Of a DNA stretch of 64,000 nt, positions 8,850 to 17,422 are shown in pieces. The notes beneath the pieces are model-generated. The model saw nothing but the letters and a program-made list of their open reading frames with translations, had not been told where the DNA came from and did no database searches. The position numbers and the translations under genes are program-made. Within the stretch, counting starts at the first letter, position 1; every line of letters begins with the position of its first letter. Source of the DNA: Gracilimonas sp017641085 (GTDB lineage: Bacteria > Bacteroidota > Rhodothermia > Balneolales > Balneolaceae); assembly GCF_046115515.1 (NCBI RefSeq), contig NZ_CP175953.1. One strand, given 5' to 3'.

Positions 8850-10064
8850 TTAAGCCAGCGCAGCAATTTGGTTAAGCAGCTCTTGGTTGCTGTCGGTGTT
8901 CTTAAGCACTTTCAACAAGCCAAGCATAGACTCTTTTGGAGATTTCTTAAGCAAATACCTTCTCACCATGTTACGCTCTTCAAGAGAGTCGGTGATAAAC
9001 TTGTGCTCATTTCTGGTTCCGGACGCAGCAATATTAATGGCCGGGTAAATTCGGTCGTTCGCCAATTCACGATCTAAAACTAGCTCCATATTTCCGGTTC
9101 CCTTAAACTCTTCAAAAATCAGGTCGTCCATTCGGGAGTTTGTTTCAATCAGACAGGTGGCGATAATGGTTAAAGAGCCTCCCCCTTCAATTTTTCGGGC
9201 AGACCCAAATATCTTTTTAGGTATTTCGAGTGCACGGATATCCAGTCCACCGGAGAGAGTTCTTCCACTATTGGATTGAACGGCGTTGTAAGCACGCCCA
9301 AGTCGGGTCAGGGAGTCAATCAGAAGTACGGAGTCTTCTCCCATCTCGGCTTTACGCTTGGCGTAACCAAGGGCCATTTCGGTGATTCGGATATGGCTTT
9401 GTGTGTCTTTGTCGTTAGAGGAGGCAAAAACCTCGGCCTGTGTTGAACGAATAAAATCGGTCACCTCTTCCGGGCGCTCATCAACCAGAAGAACGCTTAC
9501 ATGAATATCATCTGAGTAATTATCATTGAGGGTTTTGGCGATCTTCTTCAATAAAACAGTTTTACCGGTTCGAGGAGGGGCTACAATAAGTGAGCGCTGA
9601 CCTTTCCCGATGGGAGCAACTAAATCCAGAACACGCATTTCAACATCGTCTGCATTGTGCCCCATTTTAATCCAGTCAACGGGCATGATGGGGGTTTGCC
9701 GCTCAAAACGGCTGGACTTCGTCCAGGCTTCCACCGGTCGGCCATTTACCACATCTACCGAGGCCACGTGCTTATGGCCTTTGTTATCTTCTTCAAACTC
9801 TCCTTCTAACACCAGACCGGGACGGAGATCAAGCTCCTTTACTTCATCGGGCTTCAAAAAAGGATCTTTCGGCTGATAAGAAAATTCGTAATCGAGCTTC
9901 CGGATGAAGCCCCAACCTTTAGAGTTGATTTCTAAGACTCCGGCATACTGCCCGGCAATTCCCTGATTGTTTTTCCAGTAAAACTTGGGAATAAATACGT
10001 TTCCGCCTTTATTATTATTATTACGGTTTCGTTTGTTTTTATTACGATTTTTTCTACGTGCCAT
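8850..10064 (-). CDS. rho: Transcription termination factor Rho (short form)
   Basis: Rho is the hexameric RNA helicase that ends transcription. The 404 residues hold a cold-shock-like RNA-binding domain (about 25-115, with GVLEINSKGWGFIRK) and the ATPase core: Walker A APPRTGKTVLL, Walker B LLVDERPEEVTDF, then the SLTIIATCLIETNSRMDD and FKGTGNMEL loops. The N-terminal helical Rho_N domain of E. coli Rho is missing. In its place is a short Lys/Arg/Asn-rich tail (about residues 1-20). The Walker A has R-T where E. coli has K-A. The RNA-binding domain is also divergent: the usual DIYVSPSQI segment is replaced. Confidence 0.95.
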   Translation of the reverse strand: MARRKNRNKNKRNRNNNNKGGNVFIPKFYWKNNQGIAGQYAGVLEINSKGWGFIRKLDYEFSYQPKDPFLKPDEVKELDLRPGLVLEGEFEEDNKGHKHVASVDVVNGRPVEAWTKSSRFERQTPIMPVDWIKMGHNADDVEMRVLDLVAPIGKGQRSLIVAPPRTGKTVLLKKIAKTLNDNYSDDIHVSVLLVDERPEEVTDFIRSTQAEVFASSNDKDTQSHIRITEMALGYAKRKAEMGEDSVLLIDSLTRLGRAYNAVQSNSGRTLSGGLDIRALEIPKKIFGSARKIEGGGSLTIIATCLIETNSRMDDLIFEEFKGTGNMELVLDRELANDRIYPAINIAASGTRNEHKFITDSLEERNMVRRYLLKKSPKESMLGLLKVLKNTDSNQELLNQIAALA

Positions 10065-10152
10065 TAGCTTATGTGTTATTTATCCTTCTCCCGAAATCGA
10101 AAAGTGAGATTCAAATGTGTATGTGACTTGAAAAGGAGGGAAGGGAAAAAGA

Positions 10153-10176
10153 GGTGCGGATTTAAATATCCGCACC
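10153..10176 (-). terminator. Intrinsic terminator behind the TPR gene
   Basis: A perfect 9-bp stem, GGTGCGGAT (10153-10161) and ATCCGCACC (10168-10176), with a 6-nt loop. On the minus strand it is followed by TCTTTTTC. It lies between the TPR gene stop and the rho start, so it probably insulates rho from the long upstream minus-strand run. Confidence 0.85.
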
Positions 10177-10232
10177 GTTGAATTTAGTAGATAAGAAAAA
10201 GATACAAATGTTTTTGTTGATACCCAATCCAA

Positions 10233-11564
10233 TTACCGTACAGTGGTAGTCTCGTTTATCCAGCTGTAGCAAGGCATCAGAGAGCCATCAACTTTAATTT
10301 CTTGTCCGTTTTCGAGGTTTAAGGTAAAAAACTTATCCTCTGTTGTTGGGGTTACAGCCTCATAATTAGGAAGCTGCCGGTTTACGGTAGCAGCAACAGA
10401 TGGATCTTCTTTTTTGGCTCTGTTGAGGTAGTCAACCACTAACCAGTAAACAACCCGGTCTTGGGCTTCAAGCTTACGGTCGCTGGTACATTTTGTAATG
10501 CCTGCGCCATAAATGGTTGCCATTTTGATGTACGCATTTCCGTTTTTAGGCTCAATTTTCAGTGCGTTTTGCACATGGCCCTTGGCAGCACTAAGCTTCT
10601 CAAGGTTAATGTTAACATCAGCAAGATCAAGGTAAAGCTGTACTTTGTTCTTATCTGAAGACGCGCGCCCTAAAGCCTCGTTAAAGTATTTAGCTGCTTC
10701 GCTGTAGTTGGCATTCCCTTTTGCAAGCTCGGCAAGCTGTAATGCGGAGTCATAAGTAGGCTCCAGCTGGTTGATTTTGACAAGCGCTTCTTTCCGCTTC
10801 TGACGGTTTTCAGTCTCCTCATACGCACTTTCCAGCGCTTTCCAGGCCGCAAGATCGTCGGGGTTTTCTTTTACAATTGGAGTAAAGTATGCGATTTGCT
10901 CTTCAGGCGATCCCAGTATTTCCTGCTGCTGTTCCTCTACATATTCAAGCTTTTCGCCATCAACAAGAGGCTTCACGATATCTATTAAAGCCTGAGCCTC
11001 TTCCTTGTTACCTCTGTCCACAAGGTTGCCTAGGGCCTGACGCATGTAGTATCCATCGCCCATATTAATAGCGCGCTCGGGGTTGATTTCAAAGAGTTCG
11101 GCATAATCAGCATAGGCTTTTTGCAAGCCATCTTCTATGTAGTCATAGTTCTGCTGGTAGAAGCGGCCTCGTTTGAAAATAATATCAAATCTGCTTTCCT
11201 GATTAGTTCCAAAAAGCTCAAGACTTTCATTTAAAAGGGTAAGAGCTGTGTCAAGATGAGCAGATCGAACACCGGGGTCTTCTTTTCCTCGAGCAATTTC
11301 TTCATAAATGGTTACTAACCGGTTGTACTGAGTTTCCAGCTTAAACTGGGGATTACCGTCCAGCTTTTCCGGTTGGGCACAGGCCATCCATTTTCCATAT
11401 TTGAGGGCAAACTCATAGTCTCCATTTTTATAGTTTGAATAAAAAAGAGAATAAGCTGCCAACGGTGATAGCCCGTCAGGAGGTGTTTGTTTACAATTTG
11501 CTTGCGCGTGTGTAAGGGAAGAGCTAACAAAAAGAATCCCTATAAGTGTTATTAGTTGCTTCAT
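10233..11564 (-). CDS. Secreted tetratricopeptide-repeat protein
   Basis: A 443-residue exported protein. Signal peptide at residues 1-20 (ending THAQA), then TPR-like helical repeats. The clearest are around residues 225-345, with repeats such as NPDDLAAWKALESAYEE, ANYSEAAKYFNEALGRA and KLSAAKGHVQNALKI (A-x-x-x-F/L patterns). There are four to five cysteines, including ANCKQ right after the signal and MPCYSW near the C-terminus, which could form disulfides. It is probably periplasmic. It is the last gene of the minus-strand run that includes the outer-membrane protein and lipoprotein upstream. The partner is unknown. Confidence 0.75.
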   Translation of the reverse strand: MKQLITLIGILFVSSSLTHAQANCKQTPPDGLSPLAAYSLFYSNYKNGDYEFALKYGKWMACAQPEKLDGNPQFKLETQYNRLVTIYEEIARGKEDPGVRSAHLDTALTLLNESLELFGTNQESRFDIIFKRGRFYQQNYDYIEDGLQKAYADYAELFEINPERAINMGDGYYMRQALGNLVDRGNKEEAQALIDIVKPLVDGEKLEYVEEQQQEILGSPEEQIAYFTPIVKENPDDLAAWKALESAYEETENRQKRKEALVKINQLEPTYDSALQLAELAKGNANYSEAAKYFNEALGRASSDKNKVQLYLDLADVNINLEKLSAAKGHVQNALKIEPKNGNAYIKMATIYGAGITKCTSDRKLEAQDRVVYWLVVDYLNRAKKEDPSVAATVNRQLPNYEAVTPTTEDKFFTLNLENGQEIKVDGSLMPCYSWINETTTVR

Positions 11565-11640
11565 CGATCTTGTGTTGTTTATACCTTTTGTCTATTAAAC
11601 TAACTAAATAGTTTAATTATTATATCAGTGAAATTGTAGC

Positions 11641-12948
11641 TTAATTTAGTTTTTGCCGGAAAAACATAAGTTCGGACAAATTGATGGACAAATTTAAAGC
11701 CCAAATATTTTCTCTTATTAAATCATTATTCGTCGTTCCTCTCAACCCGTAGCGGATACTGATATCCACAGAAGAGCGTGTTCTTGGATTTGGAGAAATT
11801 ATTCCTAAACCGGCAGAAAACCAAAGGGTGTTTATGTCTTCCCCCTCTATATTAAGGTGTCCGGAGTCAAAAGTAACCCCACCACTGTATCTGAAGTTAG
11901 ACAGAAACCGTGTGGAATTGGTTCTGTAAGGGTGATACTCGACTCCCAGGCCGGCTTTTACACGATCTTTCATATAAGATAATTCAGTGCCCCTGTCGAA
12001 AGCGGATTCGTAATCACTCCACTGCTCATACAAGCCCTCAAGCGAGAAATTCACTAAACTGGTAGGATAATAAGTCAATCCGGCATTTAATTCTACCGGC
12101 AATGTAATTTCACCCTGTTTTGGGTCCCGTAAAAGCACTTCTTGCTCCCGCCCATTCACGAATTTGGTAACGGTTGTTTTTTCTTTGGCATCTATGGTAA
12201 CAGGCAGGGTAGCTGTGGCTCCAAAACTGATCCGGTCATTAGCGCGAAACAGCTCACGGAATGTCAGTAACGTACCAAAGCGATGCCCCATAGCGGTACC
12301 GGTAATTCTTGCATCGGAGTTGCTGGTTCCGTAGCCCGACTCGCTGAAGAACACGTCTTCGGAGTTATTCTGTGATACAAATGTAAGTGAAGGGGCATAA
12401 CCGACGGCAATATTCTCATTAATCTTCCAGCCAAGCCCAAACTCAAGCTTATTTACACCACCGGAACCACGAATATCGGACGCATATTCAAGCATATTTG
12501 TGGGTGATGTAGCGGTAGAATCTAACGTGACAAACCGGTAATTAGAGCGAGTTACGGAATACAAAGATGCCGATATCCCCACCTTTTCTCTGACGATGGG
12601 AAAGGTAAACTGCAAATAACCGGCTTCCAGAAGCTGGTTTATACTGTTGCTTGACTCGCTGGAGGCTCTGAATTGCGTAAGATTAAAACCGGAAGAAGCC
12701 GATGTAAATACATTGGTTCCCCATAAGGCCGGATTTTGAAGGGTGTTGGAATCATCACTATGCAGAGAGACACCTAAAATTCCCATTCCGAGTTCTCTGG
12801 GATTGCTGTTGTCGGTAGGGAAACCGACTCCAAAAAGCGAGTAAAAAGACCCGCTTCTGCTTTGGCTGGCGCCTTCAACCTGAGCGAATAACTCTTTAGC
12901 GGGTAAAAGGAAAAGAGCTAATAGTATAAGTCCGTTAATAGTCTTCAT
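11641..12948 (-). CDS. Outer-membrane beta-barrel protein, FadL/OmpP1-like
   Basis: A 435-residue secreted protein with a signal peptide (1-22, ending ELFAQ). It then follows the plan of Bacteroidota OmpP1/FadL-like barrels: an early FGVGFPTDNSNPRELGMG and NTLQNPALWG segment (compare the N-P-A-x-x motif of FadL relatives), then many alternating strands and a C-terminal strand ending SELMFFRQKLN. Substrate or cargo is unknown. Its ATG shares one base with the upstream lipoprotein stop (TAATG), so the two are tightly coupled and may act together at the outer membrane. Confidence 0.7.
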   Translation of the reverse strand: MKTINGLILLALFLLPAKELFAQVEGASQSRSGSFYSLFGVGFPTDNSNPRELGMGILGVSLHSDDSNTLQNPALWGTNVFTSASSGFNLTQFRASSESSNSINQLLEAGYLQFTFPIVREKVGISASLYSVTRSNYRFVTLDSTATSPTNMLEYASDIRGSGGVNKLEFGLGWKINENIAVGYAPSLTFVSQNNSEDVFFSESGYGTSNSDARITGTAMGHRFGTLLTFRELFRANDRISFGATATLPVTIDAKEKTTVTKFVNGREQEVLLRDPKQGEITLPVELNAGLTYYPTSLVNFSLEGLYEQWSDYESAFDRGTELSYMKDRVKAGLGVEYHPYRTNSTRFLSNFRYSGGVTFDSGHLNIEGEDINTLWFSAGLGIISPNPRTRSSVDISIRYGLRGTTNNDLIRENIWALNLSINLSELMFFRQKLN

Positions 12949-14162
12949 TATTGTTGATCAGCTAAGGAGGTGATAATTAACTTTGGCCGAAGGTTTTCCG
13001 GTGCGGTAAAGTCGTAGATCAGTGTTGATCTCAACTGCGCGGCGGTGTTACGAGTACCAATAACCAACTTATCTTCCGATTGATCACCGAAAAGCACGCT
13101 GTTCACATAATTGGTAACGTTGATTTTAAAGACACCGTCACCGACATCAGAATCGGAGCCTCCTATAGTAGCGCCGAATTGATATTCATAAACCGGTTCA
13201 ACATCAGGCTCTATATACAAGTTCAGGAAGTCGACAGGAGGTCGGTTGTGATTTGCCGGAAGGCTTTGGCTCATCTCGTCTTCAGCCTCGTAAAAAACAA
13301 GGTCGGCCCGGATTATATTCTCTGATTGACTCTCTTCTTTCAACACATCATTAGGCATGGTGATTTTCATCAAGCCCTCAAGGGTAGAATGCAGCGGAAA
13401 TGTGTTCGGAGAGTTTACAGCTCCGGTGCGCTCCATGGTAAATCCCCAGTCCATAAGCGGAACGGTGACAGTATCGGTGGTGTCAGATTGCACGCCGTTC
13501 ACAATGATGAAGTTAAAACTTCCCGTTCGGGCAATTGAAATTCTGGAGTTATTTTGATCGGCAACCAACGCCAGTCCTTTCATTTGATTTGCGTAGAGCG
13601 AGTCGGAGCTGGCGCTTTCATTGAAATAGAAGTTTTTGTAGCGATCCACCCAATCCTGACTTAAATCCACAATGATGTTTTTCTCATCGCCAACGGTGAA
13701 AGAGCCTACCTGGTTGGAATACTGAATTTCGTCATCGATGCGAATGGAACGACCCCGCCAGTTTGAAGTGATTTCGTAAAGGTTGAAATTCGACTGCGAA
13801 AGCGTATCGCCGTAATGGGGCAAGCTGTCGAGCTGAATTCGCATTTTAAGCTGGAAGTTTTCATCAACCTCAATGGAATCATCCACGGATGGGTTTATAG
13901 ATGGTTGAACCAGGCTGAGCACGTCAACTTCTCCAAAAAGTTGATCGCTGTACTTTCCGACCGGAATAAAGCTAAGCCTTCCGGAATATGCGTTGTAACT
14001 CAGGGCCTCAGTTTGTGAAATAGATAAGGTATCGAAGGTTAAACTGGGTCGCTCAACAAATTCGCTGCCAACGCTTCCGGGATCCTCACATCCATTAAAA
14101 ATTATAACTAAGGTTAACAGTGAAATACATAAGGAAAAAAAGCCCTTATTTGTTCTGCTCAT
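12948..14162 (-). CDS. DUF4270-like lipoprotein
   Basis: A 404-residue lipoprotein with a lipobox at the N-terminus (LVIIFNGC, Cys about residue 25). The body resembles DUF4270 proteins: an early VGSEFVERPSLTFDTLSISQ segment, mixed beta structure, and a C-terminal RSTLIYDFTAPENLRPKLIITS strand. No catalytic motif is visible. It sits 30 bases behind the GT5 domain gene and overlaps the barrel gene by one base. I recall DUF4270 genes lying next to stand-alone GT5 genes in other Bacteroidota, but have not checked this. The function is unknown. Confidence 0.7.
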   Translation of the reverse strand: MSRTNKGFFSLCISLLTLVIIFNGCEDPGSVGSEFVERPSLTFDTLSISQTEALSYNAYSGRLSFIPVGKYSDQLFGEVDVLSLVQPSINPSVDDSIEVDENFQLKMRIQLDSLPHYGDTLSQSNFNLYEITSNWRGRSIRIDDEIQYSNQVGSFTVGDEKNIIVDLSQDWVDRYKNFYFNESASSDSLYANQMKGLALVADQNNSRISIARTGSFNFIIVNGVQSDTTDTVTVPLMDWGFTMERTGAVNSPNTFPLHSTLEGLMKITMPNDVLKEESQSENIIRADLVFYEAEDEMSQSLPANHNRPPVDFLNLYIEPDVEPVYEYQFGATIGGSDSDVGDGVFKINVTNYVNSVLFGDQSEDKLVIGTRNTAAQLRSTLIYDFTAPENLRPKLIITSLADQQ

Positions 14163-14192
14163 TAAATAAGTATTTAAATTGTTCTCTATCTA

Positions 14193-14996
14193 TTATTCGG
14201 CGTCAGAAATAGACCGATAGTATTCGGCAAACTTGTCAGATACGTCTTCCGGGGAACCCTGAATCTTTGTAGGGTTAATACCCAGCTCATCAAACATGTC
14301 GTCAAACTCATCTTTGAGGTAGTTACCTGTAACCACATGATCGCTGTATTTTAATCCAAGTTTCAGAAGATCGACTCTGCCTTCTTCCGTCAGGTTGTCG
14401 ATATCGGTATCGGCCGGAAGCCCGAGAAGTTCTAACACTCTTGCTGAGTCTGAATCGCCCTCATTAATAGGGTGATGCAGGTTATATACAATCTGAGTGT
14501 TTTTAAAGATTTTCTCGTCCTTGTATTTAGTTCGCACTAAAAGCGGAATCAAACCAGCAGGCCAATCATGGCAGTGGATGATGTCCGGTTCCCAGCCGAG
14601 CTTAATAACTGTTTCCAGCACGCCTTTATTGTAGAAAGCCAGGCGCTCATCGTTATCCTCATAAAACTCATCGGTATCCGGCTTTTTGAATAGTCCTTTT
14701 CTCTTGAAATACGTGTCGTTAACTAAGAAATAAACCTGCAGCTTCGCATTAGGAATGCTGGCTACTTTTATTTTCATGCTCTCGGTATTTTCACCCACCT
14801 CAACCTCAATTCCGGAAAGGCGAATAACCTCATGGAGCCTGTTGCGCCGGTCGTTAATGGAACCGTATTTAGGTAGCAGAATCCGAATTTCGAATCCTTT
14901 GTCTTGAAGTGATGCAGGCAAGAACCGAAGCAAATCGGCGGTATAGGTCATGCGTGCAAAGGGGGAAATTTCTGCTGCAACGTAAAGAATTTTCAT
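14193..14996 (-). CDS. Stand-alone GT5 domain protein (glycogen/starch synthase-like, N-terminal half only)
   Basis: A 267-residue protein resembling only the first Rossmann domain of glycogen synthase: MKILYVAAEISPFARM at the start, IRILLPKYG, and DIIHCHDWPAGLIPLLV with YNLHHP further on. The second (GT1, nucleotide-binding) domain of GlgA is absent, and the next gene is an unrelated lipoprotein, so it is not a split gene. The KTGGL motif that binds ADP-glucose in GlgA is replaced by RMTYT. An ordinary glycogen synthase reaction is therefore doubtful. Short GT5-only proteins are annotated in many Bacteroidota. It lies in a run with glgB, malQ and comA. Confidence 0.85.
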   Translation of the reverse strand: MKILYVAAEISPFARMTYTADLLRFLPASLQDKGFEIRILLPKYGSINDRRNRLHEVIRLSGIEVEVGENTESMKIKVASIPNAKLQVYFLVNDTYFKRKGLFKKPDTDEFYEDNDERLAFYNKGVLETVIKLGWEPDIIHCHDWPAGLIPLLVRTKYKDEKIFKNTQIVYNLHHPINEGDSDSARVLELLGLPADTDIDNLTEEGRVDLLKLGLKYSDHVVTGNYLKDEFDDMFDELGINPTKIQGSPEDVSDKFAEYYRSISDAE

Positions 14997-15015
14997 AAAT
15001 ATATGCTCTCAGTGA

Positions 15016-15837
15016 TTACTCTTCGTTAGAGATTGCGTTATTGTCTTTCATGACTTTGTTGAGGTCCTCATCGTCATCCAATGAGTAAAAGTCTAATAGG
15101 GTATCGCCGCGGAGGCCAAGTCTGAGTGTTTCTACAGAAATGACATCAGCCGGCTGGATATTTCCTAAATTCACATTACTTCCAAACTTTCGAATAAACC
15201 AAACCTGCTGCTCTTTTTGAGGAGCTTCGAAAATCAACTTTTCTTGGGGAATCTGGTCGGTTATTTCTTCTATTAAGCCGGATCGAACTTCACCATTGGG
15301 CCGGAAAACACCAACCGTTCCGCTTTCGCGTGCCTCACAAATAACTTTCTCGGCACCGGCGGCTAATTCTTTTTCAATAATACGCACCCACTTGTAAGGA
15401 GGGATGATATCATTCGGGTTTTTGCTGCCCACTTCAGAATAAACGGTGAAATCTGTACTTAAATCTTTAATGATGGCCTGCTTTCTTTCATCAGAAAGCC
15501 AAATGGTGCCGTTGGATACTTCTACATTTTTAATGCCGTACTTATTCATCAGCTCTACATATCCATCCAGCTGATCGCGCAGTACATAAGCCTCAAACAG
15601 GGTTCCGCCAAAATAAACGGGGATGCCGGCATCATGATAAACAGCAATCTTTTCTTCCAGGTTTTGGGTTACATATGAAGTACCCCAGCCGAGCTTCACA
15701 ACATCAATATAGTTGGAGCAGGCTTCTACAAAGTCTTCTGCCTGACGAACGCTGTATCCTTTATCCAGCCCCATGGTAAGGCCTTCATTTCTTGGTTTTT
15801 CAGTTCGCTTTGGTAAGTGATTTAGTGAAAACGCCAT
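15016..15837 (-). CDS. comA: Phosphosulfolactate synthase
   Basis: ComA condenses phosphoenolpyruvate with sulfite to (R)-phosphosulfolactate, the first step towards coenzyme M in methanogens and towards sulfolactate in some bacteria. The 273 residues show KPRNEGLTMGLDKGYSV, the IDVVKLGWGTSYV strand, VEVSNGTIWLS, and VICEARESGTVG, all characteristic of this TIM-barrel family. In this lineage the product could feed a sulfonate such as sulfolactate, or cysteate for sulfonolipids, but no other gene of such a route is nearby. It is 19 bases before the GT5 gene and 72 bases behind malQ. Confidence 0.88.
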   Translation of the reverse strand: MAFSLNHLPKRTEKPRNEGLTMGLDKGYSVRQAEDFVEACSNYIDVVKLGWGTSYVTQNLEEKIAVYHDAGIPVYFGGTLFEAYVLRDQLDGYVELMNKYGIKNVEVSNGTIWLSDERKQAIIKDLSTDFTVYSEVGSKNPNDIIPPYKWVRIIEKELAAGAEKVICEARESGTVGVFRPNGEVRSGLIEEITDQIPQEKLIFEAPQKEQQVWFIRKFGSNVNLGNIQPADVISVETLRLGLRGDTLLDFYSLDDDEDLNKVMKDNNAISNEE

Positions 15838-15909
15838 ATGTATTTTTTGAAATATCTAAGCCTGAAATATACAAAAACACCGTCTGTATATGAAATCAAG
15901 CATTTTAGA

Positions 15910-17415
15910 TTACGAATTGGTGTTAAATCGTCTGTTACTAAGTTCTGCCAGATGTCGAATTTGGTCTTCGTCAACTTCATTTAACATGTCCGGGGTGTAC
16001 CTCCAAAGCCAATTGCCTGATGAAGTGCCCGGTATATTCATTCGGTGAGTACTGTCTAATCCCATAAAATCTTGCAGCGGGAATATAGCCTGATCTGAGA
16101 CCGAAAGCATGCCCAGCCGGATAAATTCCCAATGGATGTTTTCGCCGGATGAGCGGGTGTATGTTCGTGCCCGGTGCTGCTCTTCAGCGTTGGTGGTGTT
16201 GTACCATCCAAGGGCTGTGTCGTTGTCGTGCGTGCCAGAGTAGGCCACGCTGTTCTGTGAATAGTTGTGGGGAAGAAAGCTGTTGGTAGAGTCTGAATCG
16301 AAGGCGAATTGTATAATTTTCATCCCCGGAAAGTTATACTTGTCGCGTAGCTTTTCGACTCCCTCGGTCACAAAGCCAAGGTCTTCAGCAATAATGGGCA
16401 GCTCGCCGCATTTTTCTAAAATAGTATCAAACAGTTTTTCTCCGGGACCGGGCACCCACTTCCCTTTTTCAGCTGTTTTTGCCGAGGCCTTCACTTCCCA
16501 GTACGCATCAAAACCACGGAAGTGATCTACACGGATGGCATCACAGGCATTAAACATGTGCTTAAAGCGGTCAACCCACCAAGAAAAACCGTCTACTTCA
16601 AGTTCGTCCCATTTGTATAGGGGGTTGCCCCAAAGTTGACCGGTTTTACTGAAGTAATCCGGCGGAACCCCCGCTACTAATTGCCGGTTTCCCTGCTCAT
16701 CCACTTCAAAATATTTTGGGTTGGCCCATACATCGGCGCTGTTGTGATCCACAAAAATGGGGATATCGCCCACAATGCGAATTCCCCGGTCATTAGCGTA
16801 CTTCTTAAGATCAATCCACTGGTTGTTAAACTCATATTGTAACCAGTATTGAAGCTTTATTTCCTCATGGAATTTCTCACGGTAAGCCTTCAGTGCTTTT
16901 GGCTTTCGCTGGGCAATGTCTTTATCCCATGTGTTCCAGGGCTGTTTATCGTAATGAAGAGAGCAGGCCATGAAGAGCACATAGTCATCCAGCCAGTGCT
17001 TGTTTTGCTTTTTAAATGCGTTGAAGGCTTCTTCCTCTTCTTTCTTCAGGTTCTTGTAAAACCGATCTGAAGCAAGCTTGTAAACCTTGTCCTTGTTTTT
17101 AAATGAAGCCTCATAATCTGCACTAAGCCCCGAAGGCAATTGAATGCCTTTAATTTCTTCTTCTGTAAGCAACCCTTTTTTATGAAGTACATCGGGGCTG
17201 ATCAGGTGCACATTGCCGGCAAAAGCGGAATAGCTGGCGTAAGGGGAATTTCCGTAACCGGTTGGTGTAAGTGGAAGAACCTGCCAGATGGTTTGATGTG
17301 TGCGTTCTAAAAAATCGATGAATGTGCGGGCTTCAAATCCAAAATCACCCATCCCATATTTTCCGGGAAATGATGTTGGATGAACTAAACAACCGCAAGA
17401 GCGTGGAAACCTCAT
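15910..17415 (-). CDS. malQ: 4-alpha-glucanotransferase
   Basis: MalQ (GH77, amylomaltase) transfers alpha-1,4-glucan segments between chains. The 501 residues match the short bacterial type. Visible are LPLTPTGYGNSPYAS near the N-terminus, GDIPIFVDHNSADVW, the nucleophile region AIRVDHFRGF, the acid/base IIAEDLGF, and YSGTHDNDTALGW with the third catalytic Asp. It starts only 7 bases behind glgB, so both are probably co-transcribed and act together on glycogen-like polymers. Confidence 0.95.
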   Translation of the reverse strand: MRFPRSCGCLVHPTSFPGKYGMGDFGFEARTFIDFLERTHQTIWQVLPLTPTGYGNSPYASYSAFAGNVHLISPDVLHKKGLLTEEEIKGIQLPSGLSADYEASFKNKDKVYKLASDRFYKNLKKEEEEAFNAFKKQNKHWLDDYVLFMACSLHYDKQPWNTWDKDIAQRKPKALKAYREKFHEEIKLQYWLQYEFNNQWIDLKKYANDRGIRIVGDIPIFVDHNSADVWANPKYFEVDEQGNRQLVAGVPPDYFSKTGQLWGNPLYKWDELEVDGFSWWVDRFKHMFNACDAIRVDHFRGFDAYWEVKASAKTAEKGKWVPGPGEKLFDTILEKCGELPIIAEDLGFVTEGVEKLRDKYNFPGMKIIQFAFDSDSTNSFLPHNYSQNSVAYSGTHDNDTALGWYNTTNAEEQHRARTYTRSSGENIHWEFIRLGMLSVSDQAIFPLQDFMGLDSTHRMNIPGTSSGNWLWRYTPDMLNEVDEDQIRHLAELSNRRFNTNS

Positions 17416-17422
17416 CTATGTG

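Noticed and set aside
12948..14996. Split glycogen synthase (frameshifted glgA)
   Set aside because: The region downstream of the GT5 domain encodes an intact unrelated lipoprotein in its own frame; no GT1-domain remnant is visible.
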